Below, piece after piece: positions 17,490 through 26,688 of a stretch of DNA of 64,000 nt (position 1 is the first letter of the stretch; each line of letters starts with the position of its first letter). The translations under genes and the position numbers were made by a program. The notes under the pieces are model-generated. The model saw only the letters and a list, made by a program, of their open reading frames with translations. It had not been told where the DNA came from and ran no database searches. The stretch comes from Chlorohelix sp037138995 (GTDB lineage: Bacteria; Chloroflexota; Chloroflexia; Chloroheliales; Chloroheliaceae), in assembly GCF_037138995.1 (NCBI RefSeq), contig NZ_JBAXHI010000014.1, forward strand, positions 23,227 to 87,226, given 5' to 3'.

Positions 17490-18866
17490 TTATTTAGTTG
17501 CCAGAATATCGGCTTGTTCTTGCTGCCGATTCTTCAGTAGCAGAGCCAAGAACACCATAACCAGTGCCACTACTGCCACACATACAAAGGCTGCTTTATA
17601 GCCGCTTGTGCTGCCTCCCAAGCTATCCGCCACTGCTCCTACCAACGCCCCGCTCAGAAGTTGCCCAATGCCAGATGAAACCGGAAGCATACCCTGAGCC
17701 GCTGCGCGGTCTTCCAGCGAAGCTTCTGCCAGCAAGATATAGCGCAAGGGTGCGCCCAGCAAACCGCCCAAACCAAGCCCGATTATTATTTCAGCGACAA
17801 TATAAGCCCATAACTGTTCGCCCAGTACCGATAGAATGAAGATACCGAGTGTGGTTGCAGTAGTTCCGAATAGTAAAACCTTTTTTGAGCCAAATTTATC
17901 GAGGTAGCGACCTGCCATAGGCGAACCAACCGCCATTGCCAGCACCACCGGCATCAAGAGGAAACTGGCGGTAGATTTGGTTACGGCAAAAGAGGCAACC
18001 GCCATCGCTGGTAAAAACACCATTGCGCCTTCACCTGCTCCCGCCCCGATGGACAAGCCGTTCACCAGCAGCATTTGCTTAGTTCCGAGCAAACGCGGGT
18101 GTATAATCGGGTCAGGGGCGCGTTTTTCTCTCCAAATAAAGAGCGGGATACAAATTAAGGTAAGCAGCAGGAACGGACCAACTTGCCATGATAGTAGGCT
18201 GGAAAGCAAATCCCCGGTTTCAAGCTGACTGATACCGATGGTCATGCCGCTCAACATTACCGTCAGCGCCAGCATACCAAGAGCATCGAAAGGTAGGCGA
18301 GTAGCGAGACGGGAGGTTGGCAATTTGCGTGCCGCCATCCAGATGGTAAATACGGCGAACGGCACATTGATTAAGAATAGCCATTTCCAGCTAAACAAAA
18401 GCAAAATGCCGCCCAGAATCGGACCTATGATAAAAGAAATGCCAAAAACCGCCCCAATTAAACCTAAAGCGCTACCTCGTTTATCTTCCGGGAAGGTGTC
18501 GCCTATAACAGCACCTGCCACCGGGAACACACCACCTGCGCCCAAACCCTGCGCGGCGCGTCCAACCAATAATAACCAGTAGCTTGGTGCAATCGCTACC
18601 AGTAAAGAACCTGCCCCAAACAAAGCAATATCCAATAAATAAACATTGCGCCGACCATAGCGGTCGCTCAGTTTAGCCATCAAGGGTGCGCCAATCAAAT
18701 TTAACAGCACATAGCTAGTAAACAACCAAGATTGACCCCGTTCGTCAACCCCGAAATCTTGCCCAATAGCAGGCAAGGCGGGTCCAACAATAGCAATATC
18801 GAGTGCGCCCATTAGCACGCCAAGAAACAGGATTATCAATATCTGGCGGCGAGAGTTGGCTTCCAT
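17490..18866 (-). CDS. MFS drug/proton antiporter, DHA2-like
   Basis: Major facilitator superfamily efflux protein, 458 aa. Motif A LSDRYGRRNVY lies in loop 2-3, motif B GRAAQGLGAGG follows, and motif C IIGPILGG lies in helix 5. The N-terminal LGVLMGALDIAIVGPALPAI is the D1 motif of drug:H+ antiporters. The family name usually implies 14 helices, but this length is nearer 12-14. It is transcribed away from a CPBP protease gene across a 225-base divergent region that carries a long inverted repeat. Substrate unknown. Confidence 0.88.
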   Translation of the reverse strand: MEANSRRQILIILFLGVLMGALDIAIVGPALPAIGQDFGVDERGQSWLFTSYVLLNLIGAPLMAKLSDRYGRRNVYLLDIALFGAGSLLVAIAPSYWLLLVGRAAQGLGAGGVFPVAGAVIGDTFPEDKRGSALGLIGAVFGISFIIGPILGGILLLFSWKWLFLINVPFAVFTIWMAARKLPTSRLATRLPFDALGMLALTVMLSGMTIGISQLETGDLLSSLLSWQVGPFLLLTLICIPLFIWREKRAPDPIIHPRLLGTKQMLLVNGLSIGAGAGEGAMVFLPAMAVASFAVTKSTASFLLMPVVLAMAVGSPMAGRYLDKFGSKKVLLFGTTATTLGIFILSVLGEQLWAYIVAEIIIGLGLGGLLGAPLRYILLAEASLEDRAAAQGMLPVSSGIGQLLSGALVGAVADSLGGSTSGYKAAFVCVAVVALVMVFLALLLKNRQQEQADILATK

Positions 18867-18932
18867 CCAGTTTTATTTCCTCCATTCTTAATCAATTGTT
18901 TTTTCAAAGAATAGCTTAGAAAAATGTAAATT

Positions 18933-18998
18933 TTGGTAAATAATAGTGTATTTTATTTCAATATAGCTATTTTTACAAATATAATAAATATTTACCAA
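18933..18998. promoter_or_regulatory. Paired inverted repeat in the MFS/CPBP divergent promoter region
   Basis: TTGGTAAATA (18933-18942) is exactly reverse-complementary to TATTTACCAA (18989-18998), with 46 bases between. The region is very AT-rich. Two distant half-sites between divergent genes would suit a DNA-looping or dual-promoter regulator; chance pairing in AT-rich DNA is the alternative. Confidence 0.35.
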
Positions 18999-19091
18999 CT
19001 TTCTACTTGTTTTTACGGTTATTTTTAACCTTTGATGCTATAACTATTCAAGCATTGGAGTCCATCTTCAAACTGGACAGGAGAAAACGCG

Positions 19092-20054
19092 ATGTCGAAG
19101 ATAAAGCTTGCCACCGGTTTAGCTGCCGGAGTGGCAGGAGGGATTGGCTTGTACAAGCTGTTAAAGGCTAAAAAACTTGTCTCAATGCCCGGAGAGAAAA
19201 ACTACAATCCGGTAGAAGAAAAAAAAGACCTGCTTCTTTCGGATATAAAACCCGGCACACTAACCAAAGTTAATGACGAACTTCAGTTTGCAGCAGAAAG
19301 CGTAAAAACTGCACTGCAACTGGGTTTATTACTCAGAGCATCTGCTTCTGAAGTTGCTGCCGGTTCAACATTAAGCCTGAATAAAAACGCCGACAAACGT
19401 CTGAAAATGGTGGGCGGTCTGGTAGGCGCAATTTGGGCTTCTGGCGCAATCGGGCATTTCACCAAGTTAAAAGAATGGCCCGCACTTTATCTGTATGTGT
19501 TTGGCTCATTCGGTCTTGCCGCTTATCTCGGTAAAAAACAAAATGGCTGGAAAGACATCTATATTACCAAAGATAATTTAGGCAAGGCAATCGCGCTAGG
19601 GCTGCTAGGTGGCAGCGTTCTGTTTATCTCAGATGTCGGCAATACCTACGTCTATTACAAACGTGGTGGCGCGGTAATGGAAGAGATGGAGAACATTCTG
19701 GTAAAACAGAAAATGATGTATCTGTTCCCCGTTCTCATCTTTGCCGAAGAATTTTTATGGCGCGGCATAATGATTTCGGCTCTCAAGGACAAGAAAGTTA
19801 GCACAGGAAAATCGCTATTGCTAACCACACTGCCTTACGCGCTGAATCACTTCTTTGTAGCTCCGGTAAGTTTCAAAGAACGCGCTCTAATGGCGGGTCC
19901 AATGGCAATTCCCATCGGCTTTATCGCAGGTTATCTGACCAATAAAACCAAAAACACATGGACTGGCGTAATCATCCATATGATGACCATGTTCTCTATG
20001 TTGCTGGATGTCTTCGTAATACCGAAGATGGTCAAAAAAGATAAAACTGCTTAG
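19092..20054 (+). CDS. CPBP-family intramembrane glutamic endopeptidase
   Basis: Membrane-embedded protease of the CAAX/Abi family, 320 aa. The catalytic pair sits in AEEFLWRG (Glu219, Glu220, Arg224), the conserved His-bearing motif is ALNHFF (His253), and a late IIHMMTMF segment matches motif 4. Some 150 residues before the catalytic core include a helix starting at residue 4 and further membrane spans. ACAGGAG lies just upstream of the ATG. Roles in the family range from prenyl-protein processing to bacteriocin self-immunity; context gives no decision. Confidence 0.82.
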   Translation: MSKIKLATGLAAGVAGGIGLYKLLKAKKLVSMPGEKNYNPVEEKKDLLLSDIKPGTLTKVNDELQFAAESVKTALQLGLLLRASASEVAAGSTLSLNKNADKRLKMVGGLVGAIWASGAIGHFTKLKEWPALYLYVFGSFGLAAYLGKKQNGWKDIYITKDNLGKAIALGLLGGSVLFISDVGNTYVYYKRGGAVMEEMENILVKQKMMYLFPVLIFAEEFLWRGIMISALKDKKVSTGKSLLLTTLPYALNHFFVAPVSFKERALMAGPMAIPIGFIAGYLTNKTKNTWTGVIIHMMTMFSMLLDVFVIPKMVKKDKTA

Positions 20055-20136
20055 AACAAATCGGGATTGTAAAGTCAAAAACTTTACAGTTCCATTCCCC
20101 TCACACTACTCCACAGTGTTACGGGCAAAACTGCAC

Positions 20137-20177
20137 AAGACTCGGTTCTTCTCCAGGAATCGAGTCTTCTATTTTTA
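20137..20177 (+). terminator. Rho-independent terminator after the CPBP gene
   Basis: AAGACTCGGTTC pairs with GAATCGAGTCTT (one mismatch), then TCTATTTTT. Confidence 0.8.
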
Positions 20178-20243
20178 CTCCAAATTTCAATAAGTAGAGA
20201 AATATTACCGCCTCTGGATTCTTATGTCCATAGCATATCGGTA

Positions 20244-20272
20244 TTGCTTTAGAATAATTTCGGGTTAATAAT
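20244..20272 (+). promoter_or_regulatory. Possible promoter of the small lipoprotein gene
   Basis: TTGCTT (20244-20249), 17-base spacer, AATAAT (20267-20272), about 65 bases upstream of the start. Confidence 0.45.
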
Positions 20273-20337
20273 GGGTGAAGGCAGTATGTGTGGTCATTTC
20301 TCTATTCATTACTTCATTTCCCTCAAGGAGGAAATTA

Positions 20338-20946
20338 ATGTTACTCAAGAAGAAAATGGCAGTATCATTCGTAGTGGCTTTATCTCTACTTCTTTCACTA
20401 GCACTCGCAGCATGCGGAGACTCAACTGCTACCCCTGCTCCAACTGCCACGCCAGTTCCAGCCGCACCCAACATAAGCGGGGTTAGTCTGGGAGGAATCA
20501 GCGGCTTGCAAGAAATTACAATTGATGCCGCGCTACTGGGCGATAGCCTGAAGCAGCTACCGGGCGCAGCGATTAAAATCTACGTCTCTGATGATACCAT
20601 GGACAAAGTAGCCAGCACGCTCGATGCTGCCGCCATCAAAGCAGGCTTCGTCTTCGCAATGCCGGGCGAAACCAAACCTACTAAACAGGGTGATGCAATT
20701 GGCGCGTTTTATGCCAAAGGCGAAACCTCCGATATGCTCTTCGCAGTTACCCCTGTTACAGAAGACCCTTCGGCTCTGGCAACCCAATTGAACGTACCCG
20801 GCTTGAGCGCAGATGGAGTTAAAAAGATGGTTGACCAAATGAAAGGCAAGAAAACCATAGTGGTAATCCTAACCACCCCCGGCGTTATGTCCGCCATGTT
20901 TAAAGGCTTCGCAGATATGGGCGCTACCCCGACACCCACCAAGTAA
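20338..20946 (+). CDS. Small lipoprotein of unknown function
   Basis: The ATG at 20338 is chosen for the AAGGAGG at 20325-20331; a longer in-frame start at 20275 lacks one. The 202-aa protein has a signal peptide with lipobox LALAAC (Cys26), then GDSTATPAPT and a short Pro/Thr linker. The folded part is about 160 residues with segments such as IKIYVSDDTMDKV and KKTIVVILTTPG. It resembles secreted DUF4252-like or small substrate-sensing lipoproteins but I cannot assign a family. It ends with a second Thr/Pro tail (ATPTPTK). Flanking terminators make it monocistronic. Confidence 0.7.
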   Translation: MLLKKKMAVSFVVALSLLLSLALAACGDSTATPAPTATPVPAAPNISGVSLGGISGLQEITIDAALLGDSLKQLPGAAIKIYVSDDTMDKVASTLDAAAIKAGFVFAMPGETKPTKQGDAIGAFYAKGETSDMLFAVTPVTEDPSALATQLNVPGLSADGVKKMVDQMKGKKTIVVILTTPGVMSAMFKGFADMGATPTPTK

Positions 20947-20974
20947 TTCGGAATAAGCAAGCTACCGACAAAAG

Positions 20975-21008
20975 CAGGCAAGAGTTATATCTCTTGTCTG
21001 TTTTTTAT
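20975..21008 (+). terminator. Rho-independent terminator after the lipoprotein gene
   Basis: CAGGCAAGAG pairs with CTCTTGTCTG (one mismatch) around TTATAT, followed by TTTTTT. Confidence 0.8.
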
Positions 21009-21037
21009 TGCTCAATTACGCAAAAACCCTGATTTTA

Positions 21038-21066
21038 TTGACGCTACAATTGTGCTAAAGTTATAT
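21038..21066 (+). promoter_or_regulatory. Promoter of the second MFS gene
   Basis: TTGACG (21038-21043), 17-base spacer, TTATAT (21061-21066); predicted start about 33 bases before the GTG at 21106, so the leader is very short. Confidence 0.6.
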
Positions 21067-21105
21067 GCGCCGTCAACATAATAAACCAAACTGTATAGGT
21101 CTAGC

Positions 21106-22386
21106 GTGAATATAAGTAGAGCCAAACCCAAGCGGAACAGACGTAATTTAACCCCCATTCTGGTACTATTGCTCAACACTGGCTTGATGTGGTTTGGGTT
21201 TTTCATGTTAGTACCTTTGCTGGCGGTGCATATCACCCGTGACCTGCTATTGGGCGCAGGTATGGCAGGGCTGGTACTGGCTATTCGACAGTTCATACAG
21301 CAAGGGCTTGGTCCCTTCGCCGGACCAATAGCCGATTGGGCGGGCTATTCTAAAATGATGATGCTGGGCAATCTGGTACGGGCTTTGGGCTTTGGCTGGA
21401 TTGCAGTAGCAACCGAACCGCTAGGTTTAATGTTGGGGGGCGTGGTGGCAGCGTTGGGCGGCGCATGCTTTGAAGCAAGCGGTAAGGCATCGCTGGCATA
21501 CTACAGCAAGGGCTACAACCGCGAAAGTGTCTTTTCCCTCTCAATCACCGTAGGCAATGTGGGTATGGCACTAGGACCGCTGGTAGGCTCAATGCTGCTA
21601 AAATTCAATTTTATGGTGGTAGGAATGGTTTCCGGCGGAATCTATGTGCTGTGCTTCCTACTCATCTTGCTATTTGTACCAGAAATCGAAAGAGCCGAAA
21701 AAGCGCAGAAGAGCGTCAGACCGGGTGATATATTTGGCAAATTAGGGCTGGTATGGCGTAACCGCCCTTTCGTATTAGTCCATGTCCTTTTAATTGGCTA
21801 TTACTTCCTGTATGTACAAATTAATATCTGCCTACCACTGATAGCGGTGGAACTGACCGGCTCAGAGGACAGCGTAAGCCTGATTTTCGCCATCAATAGC
21901 GGCATGGCAATCTTGCTGCAATTCTTCAGCATAAAATTAATCAGCAAGTGGATGAAACCGATTAGTGCCATTGGTATCGGCATCGCTTTCAGCACAGTGG
22001 GCTTGTTCGCCATTACTTTCGTATCAAACTATGCTCTATTACTGTTCTGTGTAGCAATTTACGCCTTTGGTCGCCTTCTAGTTGACCCCATGGCTTTTAC
22101 GCTCACCTCGCGCTACGCCACCGAAGATACGCTGGCAAGCTTCTTCGGCTTTAGTTCGCTGGCGCTGGCATTTGGCGGGATGGCAGGTAACTTGCTAGGC
22201 GGTTGGTTATACGATACCGGAAAAGCAAACGGCTTTCCAGTTTTATGCTGGGTGGTTTTCGGGGCAGTGGGAGGGCTAGTCATCATTGGCGTAATAGCGT
22301 TCAAATTCTGGGAAGAACACTATTTGACCTCTGGCAAAGTTGCGCCACAGAACGAAATACTTGCCCCTTCTCCAGAAAATGAGTGA
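21106..22386 (+). CDS. MFS transporter
   Basis: Twelve-helix major facilitator of 426 aa starting at GTG. The motif-A region in loop 2-3 reads GPIADWAGYSKMMMLG, with the usual D and G conserved. Helix 5 carries GNVGMALGPLVGSML (motif C-like, antiporter signature). It is not closely related to the MFS protein at 17490. Drug or metabolite efflux is likely; substrate unknown. It is monocistronic and convergent with the L,D-transpeptidase gene. Confidence 0.85.
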   Translation: MNISRAKPKRNRRNLTPILVLLLNTGLMWFGFFMLVPLLAVHITRDLLLGAGMAGLVLAIRQFIQQGLGPFAGPIADWAGYSKMMMLGNLVRALGFGWIAVATEPLGLMLGGVVAALGGACFEASGKASLAYYSKGYNRESVFSLSITVGNVGMALGPLVGSMLLKFNFMVVGMVSGGIYVLCFLLILLFVPEIERAEKAQKSVRPGDIFGKLGLVWRNRPFVLVHVLLIGYYFLYVQINICLPLIAVELTGSEDSVSLIFAINSGMAILLQFFSIKLISKWMKPISAIGIGIAFSTVGLFAITFVSNYALLLFCVAIYAFGRLLVDPMAFTLTSRYATEDTLASFFGFSSLALAFGGMAGNLLGGWLYDTGKANGFPVLCWVVFGAVGGLVIIGVIAFKFWEEHYLTSGKVAPQNEILAPSPENE

Positions 22387-22408
22387 ACCACCGCGCAGAC
22401 AAGAATAA

Positions 22409-22446
22409 GGGGGCTAAAGGCGCATGACCTAAAGCCCCCAATATTT
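22409..22446. terminator. Bidirectional terminator between convergent genes
   Basis: GGGGGCT (22409-22415) pairs with AGCCCCC (22433-22439), followed by AATATTTT on the plus strand. Confidence 0.7.
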
Positions 22447-24053
22447 TAATAGATGAATACGGTAGTTCCGGCTTTAAGTTCGTAAATCAGACCTGCGTCA
22501 TATACAGTAGCATTTACGCAACCGTGACTGCTCGGATAGATGCCAAAACTAGCATGCCAGTAAGTCCCGTGAATAGAGTAATCATCGTGAAAATAGCTCA
22601 CATTACGGATTTGCTCCAAACGATAATAATCGGGGTTAGCCTTATCGCTGGCGCCACCCTCCATTGCCTGATTTCGGGGGCGATACCCACCCTCGATTTT
22701 ATACGAGCCGGGAGGCGTGCCAAAACGCCACGAACCGCTAGAAATCAAGGTTTTATAGAGAAGTTTAGGACCGTCATACACCGCCATCATTTGGCTAGAT
22801 AGAGAAACTGCAACCCAAGGACCTGAGAAAATCTGGGGAGGGGCAGGCATATCCGGCACAATAAACTTTTTGGTACTGCCGCTATATACGAATAAGTCAG
22901 GATTCTCATAAAACTGAAACCAGTTATCGTTAACCCCATCCAGTTTTTCGCCCTTAACTGTCTTCAAAGCTTGAATATGATTACCCTTGTATAGCCTTTG
23001 CAAGTAGGGTAAGGACTCAGTTTGAATCGGGTTTGGAAAAGAAGTACCGGGACCAGTACGGACATTCAGCATATCTGAAGTAACTTCATACCACTCCGGC
23101 TTCGTACCTGCAAAAATTGGTGTAATGGGAGAGCTATAAGCAGGTAATTTACCCTGATACCGCCATTTTACATAGTGCTGCCCTACATTGCCCATCTCAA
23201 CCTTGTAGCCGTCTGGATTAGAGGGAGTATAAGTCAGAATACGTCGCTCGAAAGCCTGAAACAACACATCTTTATCTTTGCCTGCTACCTTCACCTTTGT
23301 CCAATAAGCTTCGGTAATGGGATAACCGGAACTGAAAAGCCAATTGTTGATTAATTCATCAGCGTATTGCCCATTTTTGTAAACGGGACCGGTTTTATTC
23401 AAAAACCCCCAAAAAGCAACCGGAATACCCAAATTACGCTGGATTGTAGTAATTTTAGCTTGTGGGTCGTTCTGGAAAGCATACTGAGGCTGGATACCAC
23501 TAGGGGAAAGCGTGGTTTGTACCGTTGCGCCAACCTGATAACCAAGCGAGATATTATAATATTTGTTCAGGGAAGCATAAGTCGGGAAAACATTACCCGG
23601 ATCACCTGCAACTGAAATGTCAGCCGGAGTACGAGCTTCAAAAGAGGTATCACCCTTCTGTAACGCACCAGTAATCATTTCAACGACAATCAAACCGTTG
23701 GTAATCGCTTCAGGCGTATTGCTGTCGTTAATTTCCATACGAGACTTGTCGAAATATTGCACAAGCCGGCTATTATAGGGTTTTGAGTCAGTATATTCTT
23801 CGTAGAAACCATCACCTAACGGCTTAGGTCCCCAATACCAGCTTCGAGAAGCCTTATTATCTACTATTGCCTGATCAGAATGCTGCCACACATTATAGAA
23901 GTTAGGATCGGCAAAGGTATTAATAGCTTGGTTTGTAGAACTAGCAGCCATAACAGGTGTTGGGGTTAAAGAGTTTAGTACAACGGTGAGGGAGAGTGTG
24001 ATAATCAGAAATAAAATGAAATTTTTATGGGCTTTGCCCGACAAGAAAGTCAT
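22446..24053 (-). CDS. Secreted L,D-transpeptidase (YkuD) with SH3-like domain
   Basis: Cell-wall cross-linking or lipoprotein-anchoring enzyme of 535 aa. The signal peptide is at residues 1-36. A long N-terminal region (about 40-325) of a type common in Chloroflexota secreted proteins follows (FYNVWQHSDQAI..., RILTYTPSNPDGYKVEMGNVGQHY). Next comes a bacterial SH3-like stretch (SDMLNVRTGPG) and a C-terminal YkuD domain with IHGTYWH and SSHGCVN, the nucleophile being Cys512. It is a paralogue of the LysM enzyme at 49138, sharing only the catalytic domain. Confidence 0.88.
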   Translation of the reverse strand: MTFLSGKAHKNFILFLIITLSLTVVLNSLTPTPVMAASSTNQAINTFADPNFYNVWQHSDQAIVDNKASRSWYWGPKPLGDGFYEEYTDSKPYNSRLVQYFDKSRMEINDSNTPEAITNGLIVVEMITGALQKGDTSFEARTPADISVAGDPGNVFPTYASLNKYYNISLGYQVGATVQTTLSPSGIQPQYAFQNDPQAKITTIQRNLGIPVAFWGFLNKTGPVYKNGQYADELINNWLFSSGYPITEAYWTKVKVAGKDKDVLFQAFERRILTYTPSNPDGYKVEMGNVGQHYVKWRYQGKLPAYSSPITPIFAGTKPEWYEVTSDMLNVRTGPGTSFPNPIQTESLPYLQRLYKGNHIQALKTVKGEKLDGVNDNWFQFYENPDLFVYSGSTKKFIVPDMPAPPQIFSGPWVAVSLSSQMMAVYDGPKLLYKTLISSGSWRFGTPPGSYKIEGGYRPRNQAMEGGASDKANPDYYRLEQIRNVSYFHDDYSIHGTYWHASFGIYPSSHGCVNATVYDAGLIYELKAGTTVFIY

Positions 24054-24336
24054 TATCTAACCTATTTTCTACGTTTCAAATTAAATCACTATGTCTGCAC
24101 TTAATATGGCATAATCTAGAAACGGTAAACTACTGTGTATTGTAGTAATTCCATTAAAAATAGCTTAAAATGCCAAAAGTGCAAAAGTAGTGGTTAAGTG
24201 ATTAATTCTAGTAAAAGTATTCTACAATAGAAAACGTATGAATTCCAGAGCGGTTACGCAAATAAAGCAATTATTTGGAGGGAAATAGGAAATATTGGCT
24301 AAACATTAAATTAATAAAATTTTATAACTTCTTGAT
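24054..24336. other. AT-rich divergent region upstream of rpmH
   Basis: This is the 5' part of the intergenic region between the L,D-transpeptidase gene and rpmH; the rpmH promoter begins at 24337. I see no gene here. Upstream of rpmH is a classic place for dnaA and the replication origin, but no dnaA is present. I found only one near-match to a DnaA box in the wider region (TAATCCACA, 24362-24370), so an origin is not supported. Confidence 0.55.
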
Positions 24337-24365
24337 TTGACGAAAAAAGGGTAAGCTTGTATAAT
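24337..24365 (+). promoter_or_regulatory. Promoter of the rpmH-rnpA cluster
   Basis: TTGACG (24337-24342), 17-base spacer, TATAAT (24360-24365). The leader to the rpmH ATG is about 63 nt. Confidence 0.75.
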
Positions 24366-24434
24366 CCACAAGGTTATGTCTGTAGAAATTCCGATAGAAT
24401 TACCGTAGTTAGCTAAAGGGGTGAGCTTTCAGTA

Positions 24435-24596
24435 ATGGTTAAACGAACTTGGCAGCCCAAGCGCATACCGCGCCGCCGTAAGCATGGTTTCATGTCTCGC
24501 ATGGAAACTTCCGACGGACGCGATGTATTGGCACGCCGCCGCCGAAAGGGTCGCTGGCACTTGACAGTCAGCAACGAGCCGCGAGAGCCGCGCTAG
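24435..24596 (+). CDS. rpmH: 50S ribosomal protein L34
   Basis: Short 53-aa ribosomal protein. The translation begins MVKRTWQPKRIPRRRKHGF, then MSRMETSDGRDVLARRR and KGRWHLTVS, which is the L34 signature almost throughout. A family-typical core of 44-46 residues is extended by about eight C-terminal residues ending in EPREPR. It heads the conserved rpmH-rnpA-yidD-yidC-jag order. Confidence 0.97.
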   Translation: MVKRTWQPKRIPRRRKHGFMSRMETSDGRDVLARRRRKGRWHLTVSNEPREPR

Positions 24597-24615
24597 TTGG
24601 GTCTGGAATGTTATG

Positions 24616-24647
24616 AAGCGGGCCTCTGGCTCGCTTTTTAATTTTTT
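24616..24647 (+). terminator. Hairpin between rpmH and rnpA
   Basis: GCGGGCC pairs with GGCTCGC around TCT (one mismatch), followed by TTTTTAATTTTTT. It probably attenuates, giving high L34 and low RnpA output from one promoter. Confidence 0.7.
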
Positions 24648-24719
24648 ATGGAGACTATCTTATTTTGCACTTGTGTATTATAATATACAAGGCTTTGGTA
24701 GCCCTAAATAAACTTGCCT

Positions 24720-25121
24720 ATGAATAAGTTGTATCGGTTAAAAAAAGGGCGCGAATTTCAACGTGTGCGTGCAACTGGCAAAAGTTGGTCGCATCCGCTG
24801 TTGGTGCTTGTAGTCACAGGTAATCAATTAGGTGTTACCAAGCATGGCTTTGCAGTAGGAAAACGTTTTGGCAAAGCGCACGCCCGTAATCGCATCAAAC
24901 GAGAAATCCGAGAAGCAGTACGTGTGCGGCAAGCAGGTCTAAAAATTGGTTATGATCTAGTTTGGATTGCGCGTAGTCAATTGAGCGAGCAAACCTCGTT
25001 CTGGGAAATTGATTCGGCAATTGAAAATTTGTTGAAAAGAGCGCGTTTACTAGAATTTACTCCTCCAGAGGTCACATCCAGACCAAAGAGTGAGCAAACA
25101 GCGCTGGTAAAAGGCACTTAG
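24720..25121 (+). CDS. rnpA: Ribonuclease P protein component
   Basis: Protein subunit of RNase P, which matures tRNA 5' ends. The 133-aa product starts MNKLYRLKKGREFQRV. It carries the RNR motif region KRFGKAHARNRIKREIREAVR-like in its centre and DLVWIAR near the C-terminus. The ATG at 24720 is preferred over a TTG two codons upstream. No clear ribosome-binding site is visible, in keeping with low expression. Confidence 0.93.
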   Translation: MNKLYRLKKGREFQRVRATGKSWSHPLLVLVVTGNQLGVTKHGFAVGKRFGKAHARNRIKREIREAVRVRQAGLKIGYDLVWIARSQLSEQTSFWEIDSAIENLLKRARLLEFTPPEVTSRPKSEQTALVKGT

Positions 25122-25203
25122 CCAACGCTTTCCTATTTTTTTTAATCTATTTTTGCGCTATTTGAGTATATAATAAATTTGTAACTGTGCTGTTGCCCGT
25201 TAA

Positions 25204-25416
25204 ATGAGATACGCTTTTCTAGGTATAATTCGTCTCTACCAGCTAACATTTTCCCGCCTGATACCGTTGGGAACCTGCCGTTTCTATCCAAGCTGTTCCC
25301 ATTACGGATACGAGGCTGTGCGGAAATATGGAGCGCTTAAAGGCGGTTGGATGGCAATCACCAGAGTGATGCGTTGCAACCCTTTTAATGTGGGTGGTTA
25401 CGATCCTGTAGATTAA
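25204..25416 (+). CDS. yidD: Membrane protein insertion efficiency factor YidD
   Basis: 70-aa YidD with the family hallmark LGTCRFYPSCSHYGYEAV, the segment GALKGGWMAI and the end RCNPFNVGGYDPV. It assists YidC-dependent insertion and sits immediately upstream of yidC as in most bacteria. Confidence 0.95.
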   Translation: MRYAFLGIIRLYQLTFSRLIPLGTCRFYPSCSHYGYEAVRKYGALKGGWMAITRVMRCNPFNVGGYDPVD

Positions 25417-25465
25417 GCTAAATAATTCTTATCCATAAATAAATGCTCACAAGGAGGCAGTCTTA

Positions 25466-26602
25466 GTGTCACAAATATGGGATGCCATAGTTGAAGGAAT
25501 GGCAAGCATTGTAAAGTTTTTTGCCAGCCTTGGAGGCAACAATACTGCCATAGGCATCATCCTGTTCACTATTGCCGCCCGCCTCATCATACTGCCGTTG
25601 ACACTGAAGGCAGTACGCAGTAGCCGTGCAATGCAGGCGCTCCAACCCGAAATCAAGAAAATAAACGAACGGTACAAGGCTAAAGCGGGTGAACGCCTTT
25701 CACCTGAAAAAGCGCAAGCCAAACAGACTGAAATGATGGCGCTATACCGCGAATACAGCGTTAACCCATTGGCTAGTTGTTTGCCAGTAGCTATCCAGAT
25801 ACCGATCTTCTTCGCGGTTTACGGTGCGGTTTCCAAATCAATCGGCACAAATGACCCGCTAATTCAATTTGCACAAAACACTTGGAACCAATTCGCTCCT
25901 GACGCACTTGCCGCTACCACGCAAGCGGTAAATCTGGACTCCAGTTTTCTCTGGATAAAAACTCTAAAAGAGCCAGATCCATTATACATTCTGCCTATTT
26001 TGATGATTGTTTTCCAGTTCGCTACCCAACGTATGGCAATGCCCAAAGGGGGAGGCGCGGATGACCAACAACGCCGTCTGAATAGTATTATGCAGTGGAT
26101 GCCGATTATATTTGGTTTTACCGCGCTAAGTTTCCCATCTGGGCCAGTTATCTACTGGGTAGCAAGCAGTATCTTCAGCACTGTTCAGCAGTATTTTATC
26201 ACCGGCTGCCAATCGTTAAGCGATATACCCGGTCTGGGATGGTTGCCCACCAAAGAAATCAAATTACCGCAATTGGAAAAGAAAGCATTTGATGCCAGCC
26301 AGCCCCGCAAAAAAACTTTTATGGAGCGAATGGCAGAACAGCAAGATAAAATTGCTTCAGAAAAGAGTCAGCAACCCGGCGAAGGGACTTCCATTGAAAC
26401 TGCTGCTGATGCCGGTAAGCCCATTTCTAATAATTTTGGGCGCAAGCAAGGCGCTGGTCCTATTACCAGCAAAGTAACAGCCGAAAGTGTAAACTTTGAG
26501 AAAGGTTCTGGCAAAACCGAAGAAGTAATCAAAGAGGCATACCGGCAACTCAGTACACGCCCACCAAAAAAACCTGCAAACGGGCGTAAAGGCAAGAAGT
26601 AG
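25466..26602 (+). CDS. yidC: Membrane protein insertase YidC/Oxa1
   Basis: The GTG start at 25466 follows AAGGAGG at 25451-25457. This is the Oxa1/YidC2-type core without the large periplasmic domain of proteobacterial YidC. The conserved groove arginine is Arg39 (TIAARLIILPLT). A cytoplasmic coiled stretch follows (about 60-85), then PLASCLPVAIQIPIFFAVY. A basic, low-complexity C-terminal tail of about 100 residues (from about 270) ends in GRKGKK and could bind the ribosome. Confidence 0.95.
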   Translation: MSQIWDAIVEGMASIVKFFASLGGNNTAIGIILFTIAARLIILPLTLKAVRSSRAMQALQPEIKKINERYKAKAGERLSPEKAQAKQTEMMALYREYSVNPLASCLPVAIQIPIFFAVYGAVSKSIGTNDPLIQFAQNTWNQFAPDALAATTQAVNLDSSFLWIKTLKEPDPLYILPILMIVFQFATQRMAMPKGGGADDQQRRLNSIMQWMPIIFGFTALSFPSGPVIYWVASSIFSTVQQYFITGCQSLSDIPGLGWLPTKEIKLPQLEKKAFDASQPRKKTFMERMAEQQDKIASEKSQQPGEGTSIETAADAGKPISNNFGRKQGAGPITSKVTAESVNFEKGSGKTEEVIKEAYRQLSTRPPKKPANGRKGKK

Positions 26603-26688
26603 TTTTTTCTAAGTTTGGGGGAAATCAGGCAAATAAGCAGCAACCTTATTACATCGCTGCAAAACAACCGGGAGGATGAAATTCCAAT

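Noticed and set aside
17490..18866. MFS gene as an antibiotic-resistance determinant
   Set aside because: Motifs show only the drug:H+ antiporter class; substrate cannot be inferred and context gives no resistance cassette.
24054..24434. Possible replication origin upstream of rpmH
   Set aside because: dnaA is absent and only one imperfect DnaA box (TAATCCACA at 24362) was found, overlapping the rpmH promoter. AT richness alone is not evidence.
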